Assembly (NCBI RefSeq): GCF_019649055.1
Contig: NW_026570349.1
Coordinates: 124,001 to 188,000 of the forward strand
Direction of reading: 5' to 3'
Length of the DNA stretch: 64,000 nt
Source: Paramacrobiotus metropolitanus
Taxonomy: Eukaryota > Tardigrada > Eutardigrada > Parachela > Macrobiotidae
Part shown: positions 26,401-37,020 of the stretch, piece after piece
Position numbering within the stretch: position 1 is the stretch's first letter
Layout: every line of letters starts with the position of its first letter
Position numbers and translations under genes: made by a program
The notes under the pieces: generated by a model
The model's input: the letters and a program-made list of their open reading frames with translations, nothing else
The model's database searches: none
Told to the model about the DNA's origin: nothing

Positions 26401-28012
26401 CCCCCACCATCCAGCACGCACACTGCACATCAGTCCCGGCCACATCCAGGGTGATCCCCTTCTTCCGGGGATAATCCGTAATCTCTGTGAACAAATTTCC
26501 GCGCAAGACCACCTCCCGCAGCTGCACACCGGCGTCCAGCCCCGCCAGACGCCCATCGTCGATGCCGCAGTAGGAGAGATTTAGGGAGACCAGGTTGGGG
26601 AAGTGCTGGATGACCAGCGGGAGACTGTCGACGCCAGTGTAGGACAGATCCAGGAATTGGACGGGATGCCCGAGGAAGACGCCGGCGGTGTCGGTGGTGG
26701 TGTTCGTGGCGTTGGTGTCGGTACTGGCGCGGAAGGAGGCGGTCGTTAAGTGGTTGTGGTGGAGCGATAGGCGGGAGAGATTAGGCGCCGATGCGGCGGC
26801 GAGATTACTGGCGTATAAAAGTTCCAAATCTAAATAATACAGCAGTTGTTCAGTAACAAATCCCCGTTACGCTGGTTAAGTCAATTTAGTGCAGCATTAA
26901 ATTAATCAATTATTAAGTCAATTAATTACAGCATTTAATAGAGCAATCATTAAGTTAATTAATTCCAGCATTTAATAAAGCAATCATAAAGTTAATTAAT
27001 TACAGCATTTAATAAACAAATTATTATAATTTATTATTAAAATCATTTCCATTAAAAATAGTCTCCATGATTTTTTCACGACATTTTTCGAAATATTCGA
27101 GCACGGTATTTGTTGAAATAATCCAGCGGGTGCTACCGCTCGATCATGGATGAAATTCACGCACAAAATAATTTATAAAATCCTGTACAAAATGTGGCAC
27201 GAATCTAATACCACGAAAAACAAAAACAAAAAAATTCGTTTATAAAATTATTAATTCGAAAATTGGCAAGCTTTTAGGCTGCCGGATCAGTCGCAAAATC
27301 TGAATTAAATTGTAGCAAATAATAAATTCAAAACCTGAAAAACTGAAGGAAAATATGACATTTTGTCGAAAAAGATTTTACGAAAAATCCCAAAATCGAA
27401 GTTAAAAAATCGCTAATTAAATCGAAATTAATTAATAATTTACCTGTCAGCTGATTTTCAGCCAGATCCAACATCTCCAGCGCTTGCAACCCCACAAAAT
27501 CCTCCACGAAAAATTCCCAATAAGATTCCCTTTTAAAATCAGCACCTTCAACAACTTCAACTGCTGAAACGAGCCTTTTCCAGTCTGCGAATTTTATTCT
27601 CCGACAAATCCAGTCGGCGCAACATCAAATTCCCCCGAAAATCCTCCCCACGGATTTCCTCAATTTTATTCCCGGATAAATCCGCCCATTCCAGGGATTT
27701 ATACGTCTGCAAGTCATGGCCAAGTTTGGTCAGGAGATTCCCGGAGAAAACCAACGAACGCAGCTTAGGATCGAAAAAATGCGAGATCGACGCGTAGTCT
27801 GTGTTGACGCATTTTGCCACGGGAAATAAATTTTCTTCCTTCAAATCGTTCTTCACAGCATCACTATTAATGCAGGTACAATTCTTCATAAAAGTACATT
27901 CATCAGCGGCCGTAGAAATCCCGATGAACGCGGCGAAAGATAAGAGCAACACCGAGATAAACAACAGGTGGTGCGACACATCAGATGGAATCTTATCGCA
28001 GAACGGCATCAT
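23467..28012 (-). CDS. Leucine-rich-repeat type I membrane protein
   Basis: This is a predicted cell-surface LRR protein of unknown ligand. The exons are 27444-28012, 26371-26829, 24525-24896 and 23467-23543. Junctions 2-4 keep phase. An N-terminal signal peptide (LLFISVLLLSFAAF) is followed by a CxC-containing LRR cap, 24-residue LRRs (LRRLDLSENKI, LEMLDLAENQLT), an LRRCT cap (CACW...LDC...LC), one transmembrane helix (LPLLVIIGALLVIGAAF) and a cytoplasmic tail ending in an acidic DDEEED stretch. The start is the first ATG pair at 28012. Exon 1 needs two single-base corrections: consecutive LRR asparagines are 71, not 72, bases apart twice, near runs at 27574-27581 and 27509-27513. These are likely sequencing slips or, less likely, a pseudogene. 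The intron at 24897-26370 holds a transposon remnant. Confidence 0.78.
23655..23860. repeat. Tandem ~93-bp repeat in an LRR-gene intron
   Basis: ATCAACGT(C/T)TGCTTA recurs at 23655, 23747 and 23841. Two full units share TTTTCAGGTTCTGAGGTTTT and TAGGTTGTTTTGAT blocks nearly without change, which indicates a recent duplication. Confidence 0.85.
25074..25815. mobile_element. Decayed DNA transposon with SWIM-finger remnant (MULE-like)
   Basis: The left side carries four copies of (G)(A/G)CTATTGTCACCCCC-like sequence (about 25079, 25111, 25156, 25186). The right side carries the same motif twice in reverse complement (about 25764 and 25796), so the ends are inverted and internally repeated. Between them, plus-strand codons at 25563-25751 read a CxC...C..H pattern (CDCLASCTYGLPCRHTMA) typical of SWIM zinc fingers of Mutator-like transposases. 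Stops upstream show the gene is broken. It lies within an intron of the LRR gene, in the opposite sense. Target duplication was not identified. Confidence 0.6.
25563..25751 (+). pseudogene. SWIM zinc-finger fragment of a transposase
   Basis: This is a 62-codon open stretch with a CxC...CxH arrangement followed by a basic tail, bounded by inverted ATTGTCACC repeats. SWIM fingers of this form occur in MULE/FAR1-type transposases. No DDE catalytic region remains in frame, so it is read as a remnant. Confidence 0.5.
26890..27030. repeat. Short AT-rich tandem repeat (~46-60 bp, three copies)
   Basis: AGTTAATTAATT(A/C)CAGCATTTAAT recurs three times with small changes in the LRR-gene intron between exons 1 and 2. 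Confidence 0.7.
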
Positions 28013-30540
28013 TGCGGGATGCACTGTACAGTAGCAGATGGAGAATTATCATTCTAACACACTGATGTTGGAAAGATGATTAAACTGGCTGATTAAAAAT
28101 CTCGAGAAGAATGTTTCAGAAGGGATCCCGCTGTGAGCAGCATCGCTTGATGCGGAGATTGTGGTGGTAAAAAGCAGACCCACTGCGGTGTGACTGACTG
28201 CAGCCGCAGATGAAATCATAATCGAACAGGTCGAAAAAGATCGATCGGAATGTGCACGGGTAAACCGCAGTATTAGGCTGACCGCCCACGGATGGGGCCT
28301 GCGTTCAGTATGGTGCCGTGCACGTTGTGTGAAGTTTTTTCATGAGTTAAAAATTAGAAGATTATTCCTTGTAAATGGATGCTTTTTGGGCTCTTTTTAT
28401 TGGTTTTCTTAGCTTACCTTGGTTTCTTACGTTGGCTTCTTAGGTTCTCTTAGGTCTTATGTCGGCTGTTGTTTTATATATTCTCTTACGTTTTCTGATT
28501 TTTTCGTATAATTTCTTATGCTTTTTATAAACATTTTTGCATGCCTTCTTATATTTTCTTGTGCTATCCTTTTGTTTCTTATGTTATTCTTAAGCTCTTA
28601 TTGCTTTTTTTAATGTTTTCTTTTGTTTCTGACGATTTCTTAATTTTTATGTTATTTTATGTTTTAAAATGTCAGCAGATTGTCGTCAGCAAAATGTCGG
28701 AAGTCGGCACACTCTCGTTCGTCCACTTGTCGGTCACCGATTTGTCGTTGCAACAAATTGCCGGGTAAACATTTTGTCGATCCTCAAAAAGTCATCAGCA
28801 AGTTGGTGGTCAGCAAGTTGTCAATGTGCCGCTATAGGGGAAGGCTAGCGGCATCGCCGACCGTGAGCGCGACGGCGTAGTTCACCGCAAAGCAGCAATA
28901 AAACGTGGGGTGCACATCGCAAGGCATTCGCCCAGATGTCGGTATTTTCAAGTGCTGTATGACAGACAATGTTGAACGTTGGGTTGGGTTGGGGCGCAGA
29001 CTCTGTAGTCCGACTCCAGAGTGTGTTTCTATTAAATAACATGCTCGTATTGTATGGAGACGTGATCATAGACTCGTAGTACCTAATGTCACACAAGTCG
29101 CGTTGGTTTCCGTTGCACATCGACTGACGTAGCTACTCCGTCGCCCGCTTGTTTTCTGACACATCTTCATCCGGTCTTCGATGACCAAGTTTTAACGTAC
29201 AAAAGTAAGTACTTACTGCTCTCCACAATTGCCTGTCTATTCCAGTCTCGAACGGCATTTCATCATGGCACCTCCGCAATGTGTGAGGTGACGTCGCATA
29301 CCGGCTGCCATAGCAACCATTTTTATACCAGTACTAAGATTAGTACGATAACATAGCCAGTCAGGCAGTGAGTGGCCTTGCGTGCACATTGAAGTTTCAA
29401 AAGAAAATAAGTGGTGTAAGTCCTTTCAATAGACATTCACAGTACTGTCTGTACATGATCAATTTTTCCATAGCGGTTCGTGCTGCTTTACAAAGTCCCA
29501 TTCATTCACCATCATGTAGCCCGAAAATGATAAAGACGTTTCTGTTGCATACGGTTTGATGTGCACCTGATTCTGTGTAGTCGGGATTTGTAAAGTATGC
29601 AACTGGGAACAATTCACGAGTGACGTCCGAGCAGAGAACGTTTACGCCAGGTTGCGATGCTCTTTGAAAGATGCTTCAGTTACCGAGCAGGTAAGCGGCT
29701 TACGTATTCATATTGCATTTGTGCGTGCCACAAGTGCACGTAGGAAGATCACGTTCCAATAACCTCTTGTGAAGGCTAGTACAGTATATTAAAATATTTT
29801 TGACCCCTGCATTTGCTCCGTTTCTTCCGGTGCATTCAGCTTGTGGCAGTGAAGCTTACTTTCGGAATTCCCATTGTGCTAACGCTTATTTTACGCGTTT
29901 CGTGGGTATGGGCCTGGATCCGCGTTTCGATTTCCGCTGGTGGCTTTGTATTTTTCTGGGTGCCGTTTTATAATACATATGTTGATTATTAAAATACAAG
30001 TTCTTAAAATACGTCTTTGAATTTGTTTTAAAATAAATATTAACAGAATTAAATATAATACGAATTTTAGTACGTACGGTAATTTGATGCCGATGAGTTA
30101 CTGATTATTTTTTGAGTTCACCTGCTGCGCATAAGTAGTGTTTACTTATGCGTCGGCGTTTCCCATGAAGTTGTTATTAAATTTTATTTTGAACTTCAAC
30201 TGTTTTACGTCTCAAGCAAACCACAATACTACTTTGTACATGCAGGTAAGTACTGTATTCACGGCTGTGCTGCAATTGTTCTGCAGAGTGCGTGAAATGC
30301 GCAGTATAATTAGTTTTATACCAGAATTTAGTGCATTTATATACTCGAAGATGTTGTACTGCGTGACCGTTGGTACGTCAAGTACCAAATTTCTAAGTGC
30401 AATGGAAGTTGTGAATTGTAATTTTGATAAGCTTGTTAACATAAACCGGGCTTTTCACCTACTACGTTTTTTATTCGCGTCAGTAGCAACAAAATTTTTC
30501 GCACTTTTTACGTAAATCGTGAGAAACTAAAACACAAGCG
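28013..30540. other. Intergenic region upstream of the LRR gene
   Basis: This stretch holds the presumed promoter of the minus-strand LRR gene. It also holds a T-rich tract of degenerate TTCTTA(C/G)GTT units (28390-28640) and a tract with repeated TTGTCG/AGCAA words (28660-28830). A 91-codon minus-strand ORF at 28845-29120 has six cysteines but no recognised domain, and I do not call it as a gene. Confidence 0.4.
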
Positions 30541-30542
30541 AG

Positions 30543-30758
30543 TTACACAACATCTACAAACACAGGCGGGCGAATGACAGAGAATATTTCGTCTAAATTC
30601 GCCGCCGGTGGTGCTGTTCCCAGTATAGATGCTGTGTTTCCCCGCTGTATTTCGATGCTGATCCGTTGACGCAGAAACTCTAGTGCTCGCGGTTCGCCTG
30701 ACTGCTGCTGGATCATCTTTCCTAGCACGTTCAGTAGCTGGGTGGTTTCTGGTCCGAA
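30543..30758 (-). pseudogene. Retrotransposon ORF C-terminal fragment
   Basis: The minus-strand codons carry the tail motif LGKM..., FLRQRIS, QRGNTAS and LDE. The same order (LGKM, FLKQRIS, MRGNAA, LDE) occurs at 44550-44730, where it follows a retrotransposon C-terminal region. The reading frame is open to a stop but ends upstream inside a perfect palindrome, so the element is truncated there. Confidence 0.65.
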
Positions 30759-30778
30759 ACCACCCAGCTACTGAACGT
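30727..30778. repeat. Perfect 23-bp inverted repeat with 6-base loop
   Basis: Bases 30727-30749 are the exact reverse complement of 30756-30778, with loop TGGTCC. One arm is coding sequence of the truncated retroelement fragment, so the palindrome marks its breakpoint. Confidence 0.95.
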
Positions 30779-30779
30779 T

Positions 30780-31041
30780 TTTTCTCTCGGGCTTATTTTT
30801 CTCCTCTTCGGTTCACAAACTGTACACTGGCAGATATTTCAGAAGCAATATTGAAATCACTTACTCTGTGATAGTGTGATTTACTACTTACTCTGTGACT
30901 GTGAACTAACCGTAAGTGTGATGCGTGATGCGGTCGATATAAACCAAAAGTTAACGCTTTCGAGCTCTCGGTGCTCTCGGTGTAGGTGTTTTGCCGCTTG
31001 ACGGATTCCGGGGCTTCCAGTCTACTGCTTCACAATATCGC
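30780..31041. other. Intergenic, no feature seen
   Basis: No coding potential or repeat was recognised between the palindrome and the foldback element. Confidence 0.4.
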
Positions 31042-31623
31042 TAACCAGAGAACATTTTCCGCCTCCAAATTCAAAAAATTCTCATGTTTTGTAAAATGGT
31101 AGTCTACTATTGTAGTACGCTTAAAAAATTATTTATATCTGCCATCGTCAAGGGGGCGTGGCCAGACAACAATCAAAAGTTTGCATACTATCACATACTG
31201 TGTAATGCAGTGCAATATAAGTTTACTGTGTTAACGTTTCCTGCAGCACCGTGGACTTTTGCAGCTGTCGAGTAATGATGTAAAAGAAGCCCACGTTCTA
31301 CGGCTCGCGCCATTGCTGCCTAAGAAAACATTTTCAAAAATTTGTCATCCATTTATGTTGGGAACAATAAGTTGTGCAATAAAACTTTTTTCTCCTAATA
31401 CACAGATACGTGCTTCGTGACGAATTTTTGAATTACGAATAACATTTGTGCTGCATTGCGTTACACAGTATGTGATAGGATGCAAGCTTTTAATTGTTGT
31501 CTGGCCACGCCCCCTTGACGATGGCAGATAAAAATATTTTTTTAAGCATACTACAATAGTACACTACCATTTTACAAAACATGAGAATTTTTTGAATTTG
31601 GAGGCGGAAAATGTTCCCTGGTA
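31042..31623. mobile_element. Foldback element with ~175-bp inverted arms
   Basis: About 31042-31216 and 31449-31623 are imperfect reverse complements, sharing GAACATTTTCCGCCTCCAAA at the outside and GGGGGCGTGGCCAGACAACA inside, with a ~230-bp spacer. The outer ends read CCAG(A/G)GAAC and each is flanked by TAA, as a 3-bp TWA-type target duplication would leave. No protein is encoded. A Harbinger-type MITE is one possibility; foldback DNA of another origin is the alternative. Confidence 0.65.
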
Positions 31624-33182
31624 AGCAGTTCAACATCCCCGTCATTGTTGACCATGTAAACAGCATCTATTCCGGGTGTGTCACGTATTGCAAATAGTTA
31701 ATAGGGATATTTTAACGATACGATGTGAAGGCTAGCTAGCCAGTATGCGAACTGAGCATAAACAGACATAAATACAACCAACAATCAGGCCAGCAATCAA
31801 CGCGCTGCGTAAGTACAGCAAAGCAGAAATACGGGAATACTACAGGGTGGTTTCTGTGAGGAAAATGGAAGCTCGTGTTTGTGGTACAGGTCTTCTATAA
31901 GCATACTGCCGAGCGAGTTTTATCTCCTCGAGATGGCCACGGGATCGAATTCGGGCAAGCGCATTTTCTGGTATTGTTCGGAAGTAAAGGTTTTGATGCT
32001 CGAGCGGTGGTCGTGTTTGTTCATAATGTCGGTATGTGCACTGCAGTTCGTCGAACGCTGATTGAGGCAGTTGTCTTTCCAGAGCCAGTATTGCCTTTGA
32101 TGTAAAAAGCCGATTCCTGAACTGCCCGGACCGGAAGAAAATTCATAGGTATCAATGTACTGGTTTGCGATTAACGTGCTGGCAGTTTAGTTTAACGTGT
32201 TGTCAGTTTGCTCAACAGTGCTCCCAAAAAATGTAGAATTGTGCCGTAAATTCAATTAATTTGCTGGTAATATGCCAGTTGCGTTAAATTAAAAATCTCT
32301 TTTTAAGCGACGGACCATCCGGCTTCTCCGTAAGGGCAGATTAATATACGTTCCGCAAAGGCAAATACAGGTCTGAAGTTGGCTCGATTAAACGGGGTGT
32401 TTCTTCGTTAATTTTCCAACGAAAAATCACCCTTTCTTGCAAAGGTTGATTTCGCTCAGTTACGATGACCGCTGCTATTTCGTCAGAAGTTGATTCGCGT
32501 AGTTCGAGTCGTGCTTCGTCACTGCAATGTCAGCATCGAATCTCGGGTTGTTTGGTAGTGCGAGTTTGATCCAGGACGTTTTGGGCGCAGGGGGCACATG
32601 AGTGGTTGATACCGCCATCCCACGACATTTGTCTTTAGCGCTTTAAGCTCCCACTTTAGCTCCGATGTACGGTATGACAGTGAACTTTACTTCAACAAAG
32701 TGGCCTTCCGTTGCTGAAATTTAAAAGTTCGCAAATCAAGTTCTTCCCGATAAATTTGCTTTCAACTTTCCTGGACATAAACGATTCGGACTTGCAGTTT
32801 GCATTAAAAACGTTATTCGAAGTAAAGCTGAAGTGAAATGTCGAATGTCGAATGATTAGACACGTGCAGTGCAGTTCGCTGCAAGAAAATACTCTACTAG
32901 CGATGAAAAACGAGCTGGCTGTGCGCCCCAATGACCGGGCGCATAGTACTTCTCTTTGCGCCCCAAATTTCCGGTATATAATTTTGGCAATTTTGCATTT
33001 ACGGATTTACCCACGAATATTTTACATTTTATTGTTTGAAGTGCACGCGACAGCCGACCAGGCAGACGTTGATAAAGCAAAAAAATAGAAGATGGTGTTT
33101 GGACGATGCGAGTTCAGCGCTTTCGGATATAAGTGCCCACTTAGAGTCCAACCAGTAATTACTAGCTGTTCAGAAAATGCAA
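31624..33182. other. Gene-poor region
   Basis: Several short ORFs exist but none shows a domain or splice-supported continuation. A minus-strand GNTGSGKTT-like stretch near 32090 is followed by a stop within 20 codons and is not called. Confidence 0.35.
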
Positions 33183-33374
33183 ACCGGCCGCGGTTTCCTC
33201 CATTTCTTCCTTGATGGGACACTTAGAGTCACCCGCAGCTGTGTTGCTTTCTGTAGCGTCCAGACAGTTTAAATCGGCGATGTTAACAGGCGATGCTACT
33301 TCCTGGTTAGACGATCTACGTTTTCTTGGCGTTTTTTCGCTATCTTTTCGTTTTCGAGGATCTGCTGCCGCCAT
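33183..33374 (-). CDS. Possible first exon of an unrecognised nuclear protein
   Basis: An ATG at 33374 opens about 64 codons rich in Lys/Arg (RKRKDSEKTPRKRR, a bipartite-type nuclear signal) and then in acidic and Ser/Thr residues. It reaches a weak GTTTGC donor near 33182. No matching downstream exon was found, so this may be only a chance ORF. Confidence 0.25.
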
Positions 33375-36330
33375 CCACGGAAATACTATTTATTTTTGTA
33401 ATTTGACTTTCTGGACAATGTCCAATGCAGATCCACAGCAATAAACTGCGCGGTCATTGAATCCGGAAGTGTTAAGACTTGAAAACGTTTCTTTGCACTT
33501 TTTGTTACCTACGAGTAGACTTTGATTCGTGCAACATTTTATCGGCTTCTCTGCCGTCTTAATCACCGAAACCCTAAAAATAATGTTTCGAACAGAAGCC
33601 AACTTAATCATACGTTTGGAAAAGATCATGAAATTCTCGGATCATGAAGCTTATTTGTTGGTGTGGAGGCGGCACAATAGAACTGTATATGACCTAGGGA
33701 GGTGATTGCGTTTTGTGATACTTAGTAGTCTCGGAAAGTGTAGTGCATAGTGTGATGGTACTAGTACGCTGTTTTCCGGTGGTGATAATTCAAGTACTCA
33801 ATAACCAAAGCTGTAGAAAAATAACGCTGCACGTTTGGTTTCTCCATTTGAGAAGAGGTTCTGACTTTTCAAAAAAAATAAAAAGTTTAATAAAAACTGA
33901 GGTGAAATCAATACTACTGGACTTAATTAAAACGTTTGCCGAGTGGGTTGAGAAGACCAGTAAGACGAACCTCGGCTGGTCCATTAAGAATCCTGGTTGT
34001 TAGACGAATAAGATTCAATAGCTGGGACTCCATTTCGTGATGACGGCTTCCTACAAAACATCATCGGGCGGCAGCATGGAATGACTCAACATGACCGCTC
34101 TGGTTTCTACATCGTGCCAGAATTTGCACGCGATCCGCGAAATGGCACCATGAATCGGTGAAGGATTTTCCACTGCTGTCCATGTGGTAAGCAGATAACA
34201 AAAACAAAGGAAAGCAAAACAATTTTCATTGATACTAGCGGTGACCTTTACAAATATTACTGACCACCATCCACTGATCATCAGGGGATATTTATAAACT
34301 TAACAGTGTCAGCACGGAAGGGACAAGGATGAGCTCAGCGGACATTATGACACTGAAAGCTTGAAGCTGGGTCGTTAGTCAGTATCGGTTGTTCAATTAG
34401 CGCATCTAACTGTGTAATATTACTGAACGGTCGTAGATACTGCATTTCCCTGCAGATTGAACCAAACCACTGCTTGCTCCTTTTGCAGTGCACGAATCAT
34501 GCTTCTGATTATCTTGTTAACCTGTCCAGCATAATGTCAGTAGAAGCTTGAAATTCTAATCCACGTCAAAACAGTGGTTTCGGTTTGGTGGAATTTCCTT
34601 TTAAGATTTACAGCCATCGAGCATGGACTGTTCTGAGGCGTCAATAATTTTCTGACAACAATTTGTCGTCGTTGCACCAAAAGATCAAACGCCGCTTGTA
34701 GCGTAACGAGAGCCTCTTGACACACGCTTTCTTTTACATAACTGTTGGCAAAACACAGGTACTACAGAAGCTGCCATTGTAATTTAGAAAAAAGCAACGT
34801 TAAGGTTTGCAAATTTGCACCGTCGTTGTTTTCTGCATGCCGGCCATTTCCGGCCACTTCGAATACGCATCTACAAGTAAGAAATGTGCCACACCGATTA
34901 TCAATTGGCTACTTATTAGGCCATCCATGACTCCCATTTTTTATTTAAGTAACATTAGGCGACCCTCAGGATGCAGCACTAACAGGATGTTAAAGTATAT
35001 ATCATCTGTTTCCTATTTAAAAATAAGATTTACAACTGCTTCCTTGTTAACACAATTACATGCAATTCAGATCTACCAAAAAGCCATTCCTCCCATCCAA
35101 GGAAAACCATTTGCAACCGCTGTGCATCGGGTGCATAAAATCCTTAATGCCGCTTTCCTTGTTACTAACAGCTTTGTGGCCAGCTTGTTCGAAATCGTCG
35201 AGTACAGCAGCACGTTCGTTCTACTCCAGCCCGTATTATCACATCCAGAATTTTGAATTTTTAAGGCCGGCTTTGGAATCATCTCAGCATTGTTGTTACT
35301 GTATAATACTGATACAATAAGTTTACTTCCGCAATATTGTACTAATGCATATTATATTATGCTGGTTTCATGTTATGCCTTCAATGAACACGAAACAAAT
35401 CATATAAACCAATAAACATGCCTAGCATAATTCTGATCCTCGCGCAATCCCCTCATCCACCTAATACAGAATGTCCATCAGACTGGTTTTACCGCACCGC
35501 GTCGAGATACGGTTGGACGCAGAAAGGCAGACTATTTTCGCCTCAAACCTTGCTGTCCGACAAGTCAAGTCGGTTAACAGTAAGCGACTTAATTTCCCTG
35601 ATGTCAGGCCAGGGCACCGCCTCGCGCACAGACTGTACGCCAAGAAAACATTTTCGCTGTTGACGGGCCGTACTTTAGGCTACGCGCAATGCTTCCCGCA
35701 TCCCTACGTCAAGTTCAGATTTAGATTCACTTTGTAGACAGTCAATACAGGCGTCCATGTATGAGAAAGTTGTTGTCATCCAGGACAAGCGTGTAAATTT
35801 GTGAGGAATGGCATCGCGTTCAGGTTGTAGAGGTCACAGTTTTGCATGCTAAGGGTGTGTAAGTGAGGAAACCATGCTGACGCTTCAAATTCCCGGCGCC
35901 TGTTGACACCAGCACCGACGCGATCTAGGGCATCTCATAGAGGCTGTGTTCCCTTTTACCACCGCTTTGCCGATAAATAGACAGAAGCGAATTAGAGCGA
36001 AGTCATCTGGTGACAGTCTGGAAATGTAGAGGATATGACGTTTCTCTATCGATCTTACATTGGCGCGATGGCTGTCCAACTGCAGTCTGTGCGCCCTGCA
36101 GTTTGTTAAATGCTATTTTGGGGCAGCCATCTGCGCTTAACCTCATCCAGGCTAGAATAATGATCTCAGTTAACACGATGCCAATAAGTACAATTATATT
36201 ATATAAATGGTATAGTCATACTTCTTTAAATAAAATTTTTGAAAAAGGTCATCAGTTTGTAAAAAAAGATATTATTATTATTACAGACATAATTATTGTT
36301 GTTATTATTATTATTATTATCATCGTTATT
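33375..36330. other. Gene-poor region with microsatellite end
   Basis: Many overlapping short ORFs occur on both strands, but none is supported by a domain, by composition or by phase-consistent splicing. An ATT-rich microsatellite lies at about 36268-36340. Confidence 0.35.
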
Positions 36331-36356
36331 ATTAGAGTCAATGTAAGGCAATTTAC

Positions 36357-37020
36357 TCGTGTAGCGTTCGATTTCCCACTTGGTTTTGAAGCATTTTAAG
36401 CCTGCTAAGTTGACGAAGCGAGCACACATTTGCTCTGTTTCTTCGATGTCCCCGAAATTTTCCACTTCTTTTATTTCCTGCTGGAATCGGATGAAACCTT
36501 TAAGCGCCAACGGGACGCTGGCATAAGTGTGGACGCCCTCATTACAGTAGTGGAAAACTACGCGCGCCACAATGTTAAAGTTAAAAGAGTTAATAATTTT
36601 CAATAACTTTATATAAATTATAAAAAATTCGGACGGTAAATATGTACAATTTCTTTAAAAAAATATTTATTAATGTCGAAAAACAACAATGGTTTACTTT
36701 TGGTTGCAAGTTTTCCTTGTTGAGCTGGACGGGTTCCTGCCAGGAATCGAGGCGACTGTAATGCAAATGGTTCACTCCTCGGTCAAGATATCTCATTTGA
36801 CGAAGGAACATCTTCCAAGGACCCTCAAAACAGTCACCCTGACTGTGAAAGTCATACGCAACTAGAATACAAAATAAGAAAATTTATATACAACAAAAAT
36901 AGTACGCAAACAGTTAGGCAGTTGCAAAATTTGTCGTAGTAATAAAGGTTACCGTTCCCGTGCATGACCGCTAATGTGAGGTGCACCTTTTTCTCCTGCT
37001 GTCTAGTAATACGGGAAGTC
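36357..37020 (-). CDS. Unrecognised spliced ORF (three phase-consistent exons, partial)
   Basis: Three minus-strand segments join in phase through GT-AG introns: an exon ending at 36953 (5' limit about 37020, uncertain), 36698-36861, and 36357-36606, which ends at a GTAAAT donor. The product is about 155 residues of ordinary globular composition, including VAYDFHSQGDCFEGPWKMF and GVHTYASVPLALKGFIRF. No domain was recognised. An ATT microsatellite follows the last donor. It may be part of a larger gene or of a decayed mobile element. The 5' start and 3' end were not found. Confidence 0.4.

Noticed and set aside
27444-27600. A normal intron explaining the frame change in LRR exon 1
   Set aside because: The only GT-AG pairs there would give introns of about 17-20 bases, and LRR consensus continues across the whole stretch in shifted frames.
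28845-29120. Minus-strand Cys-containing 91-codon ORF
   Set aside because: No signal peptide, domain, or phase-consistent neighbouring exon was found.
31880-32105. P-loop (GNTGSGKTT) on the minus strand
   Set aside because: The frame stops about 15 codons after the motif, and the neighbouring frame that reads on has no recognisable domain or splice support.
36268-36340. Poly-asparagine tract as part of the unrecognised ORF
   Set aside because: It lies beyond a good GTAAAT donor and is an ATT microsatellite, so it is probably intronic.
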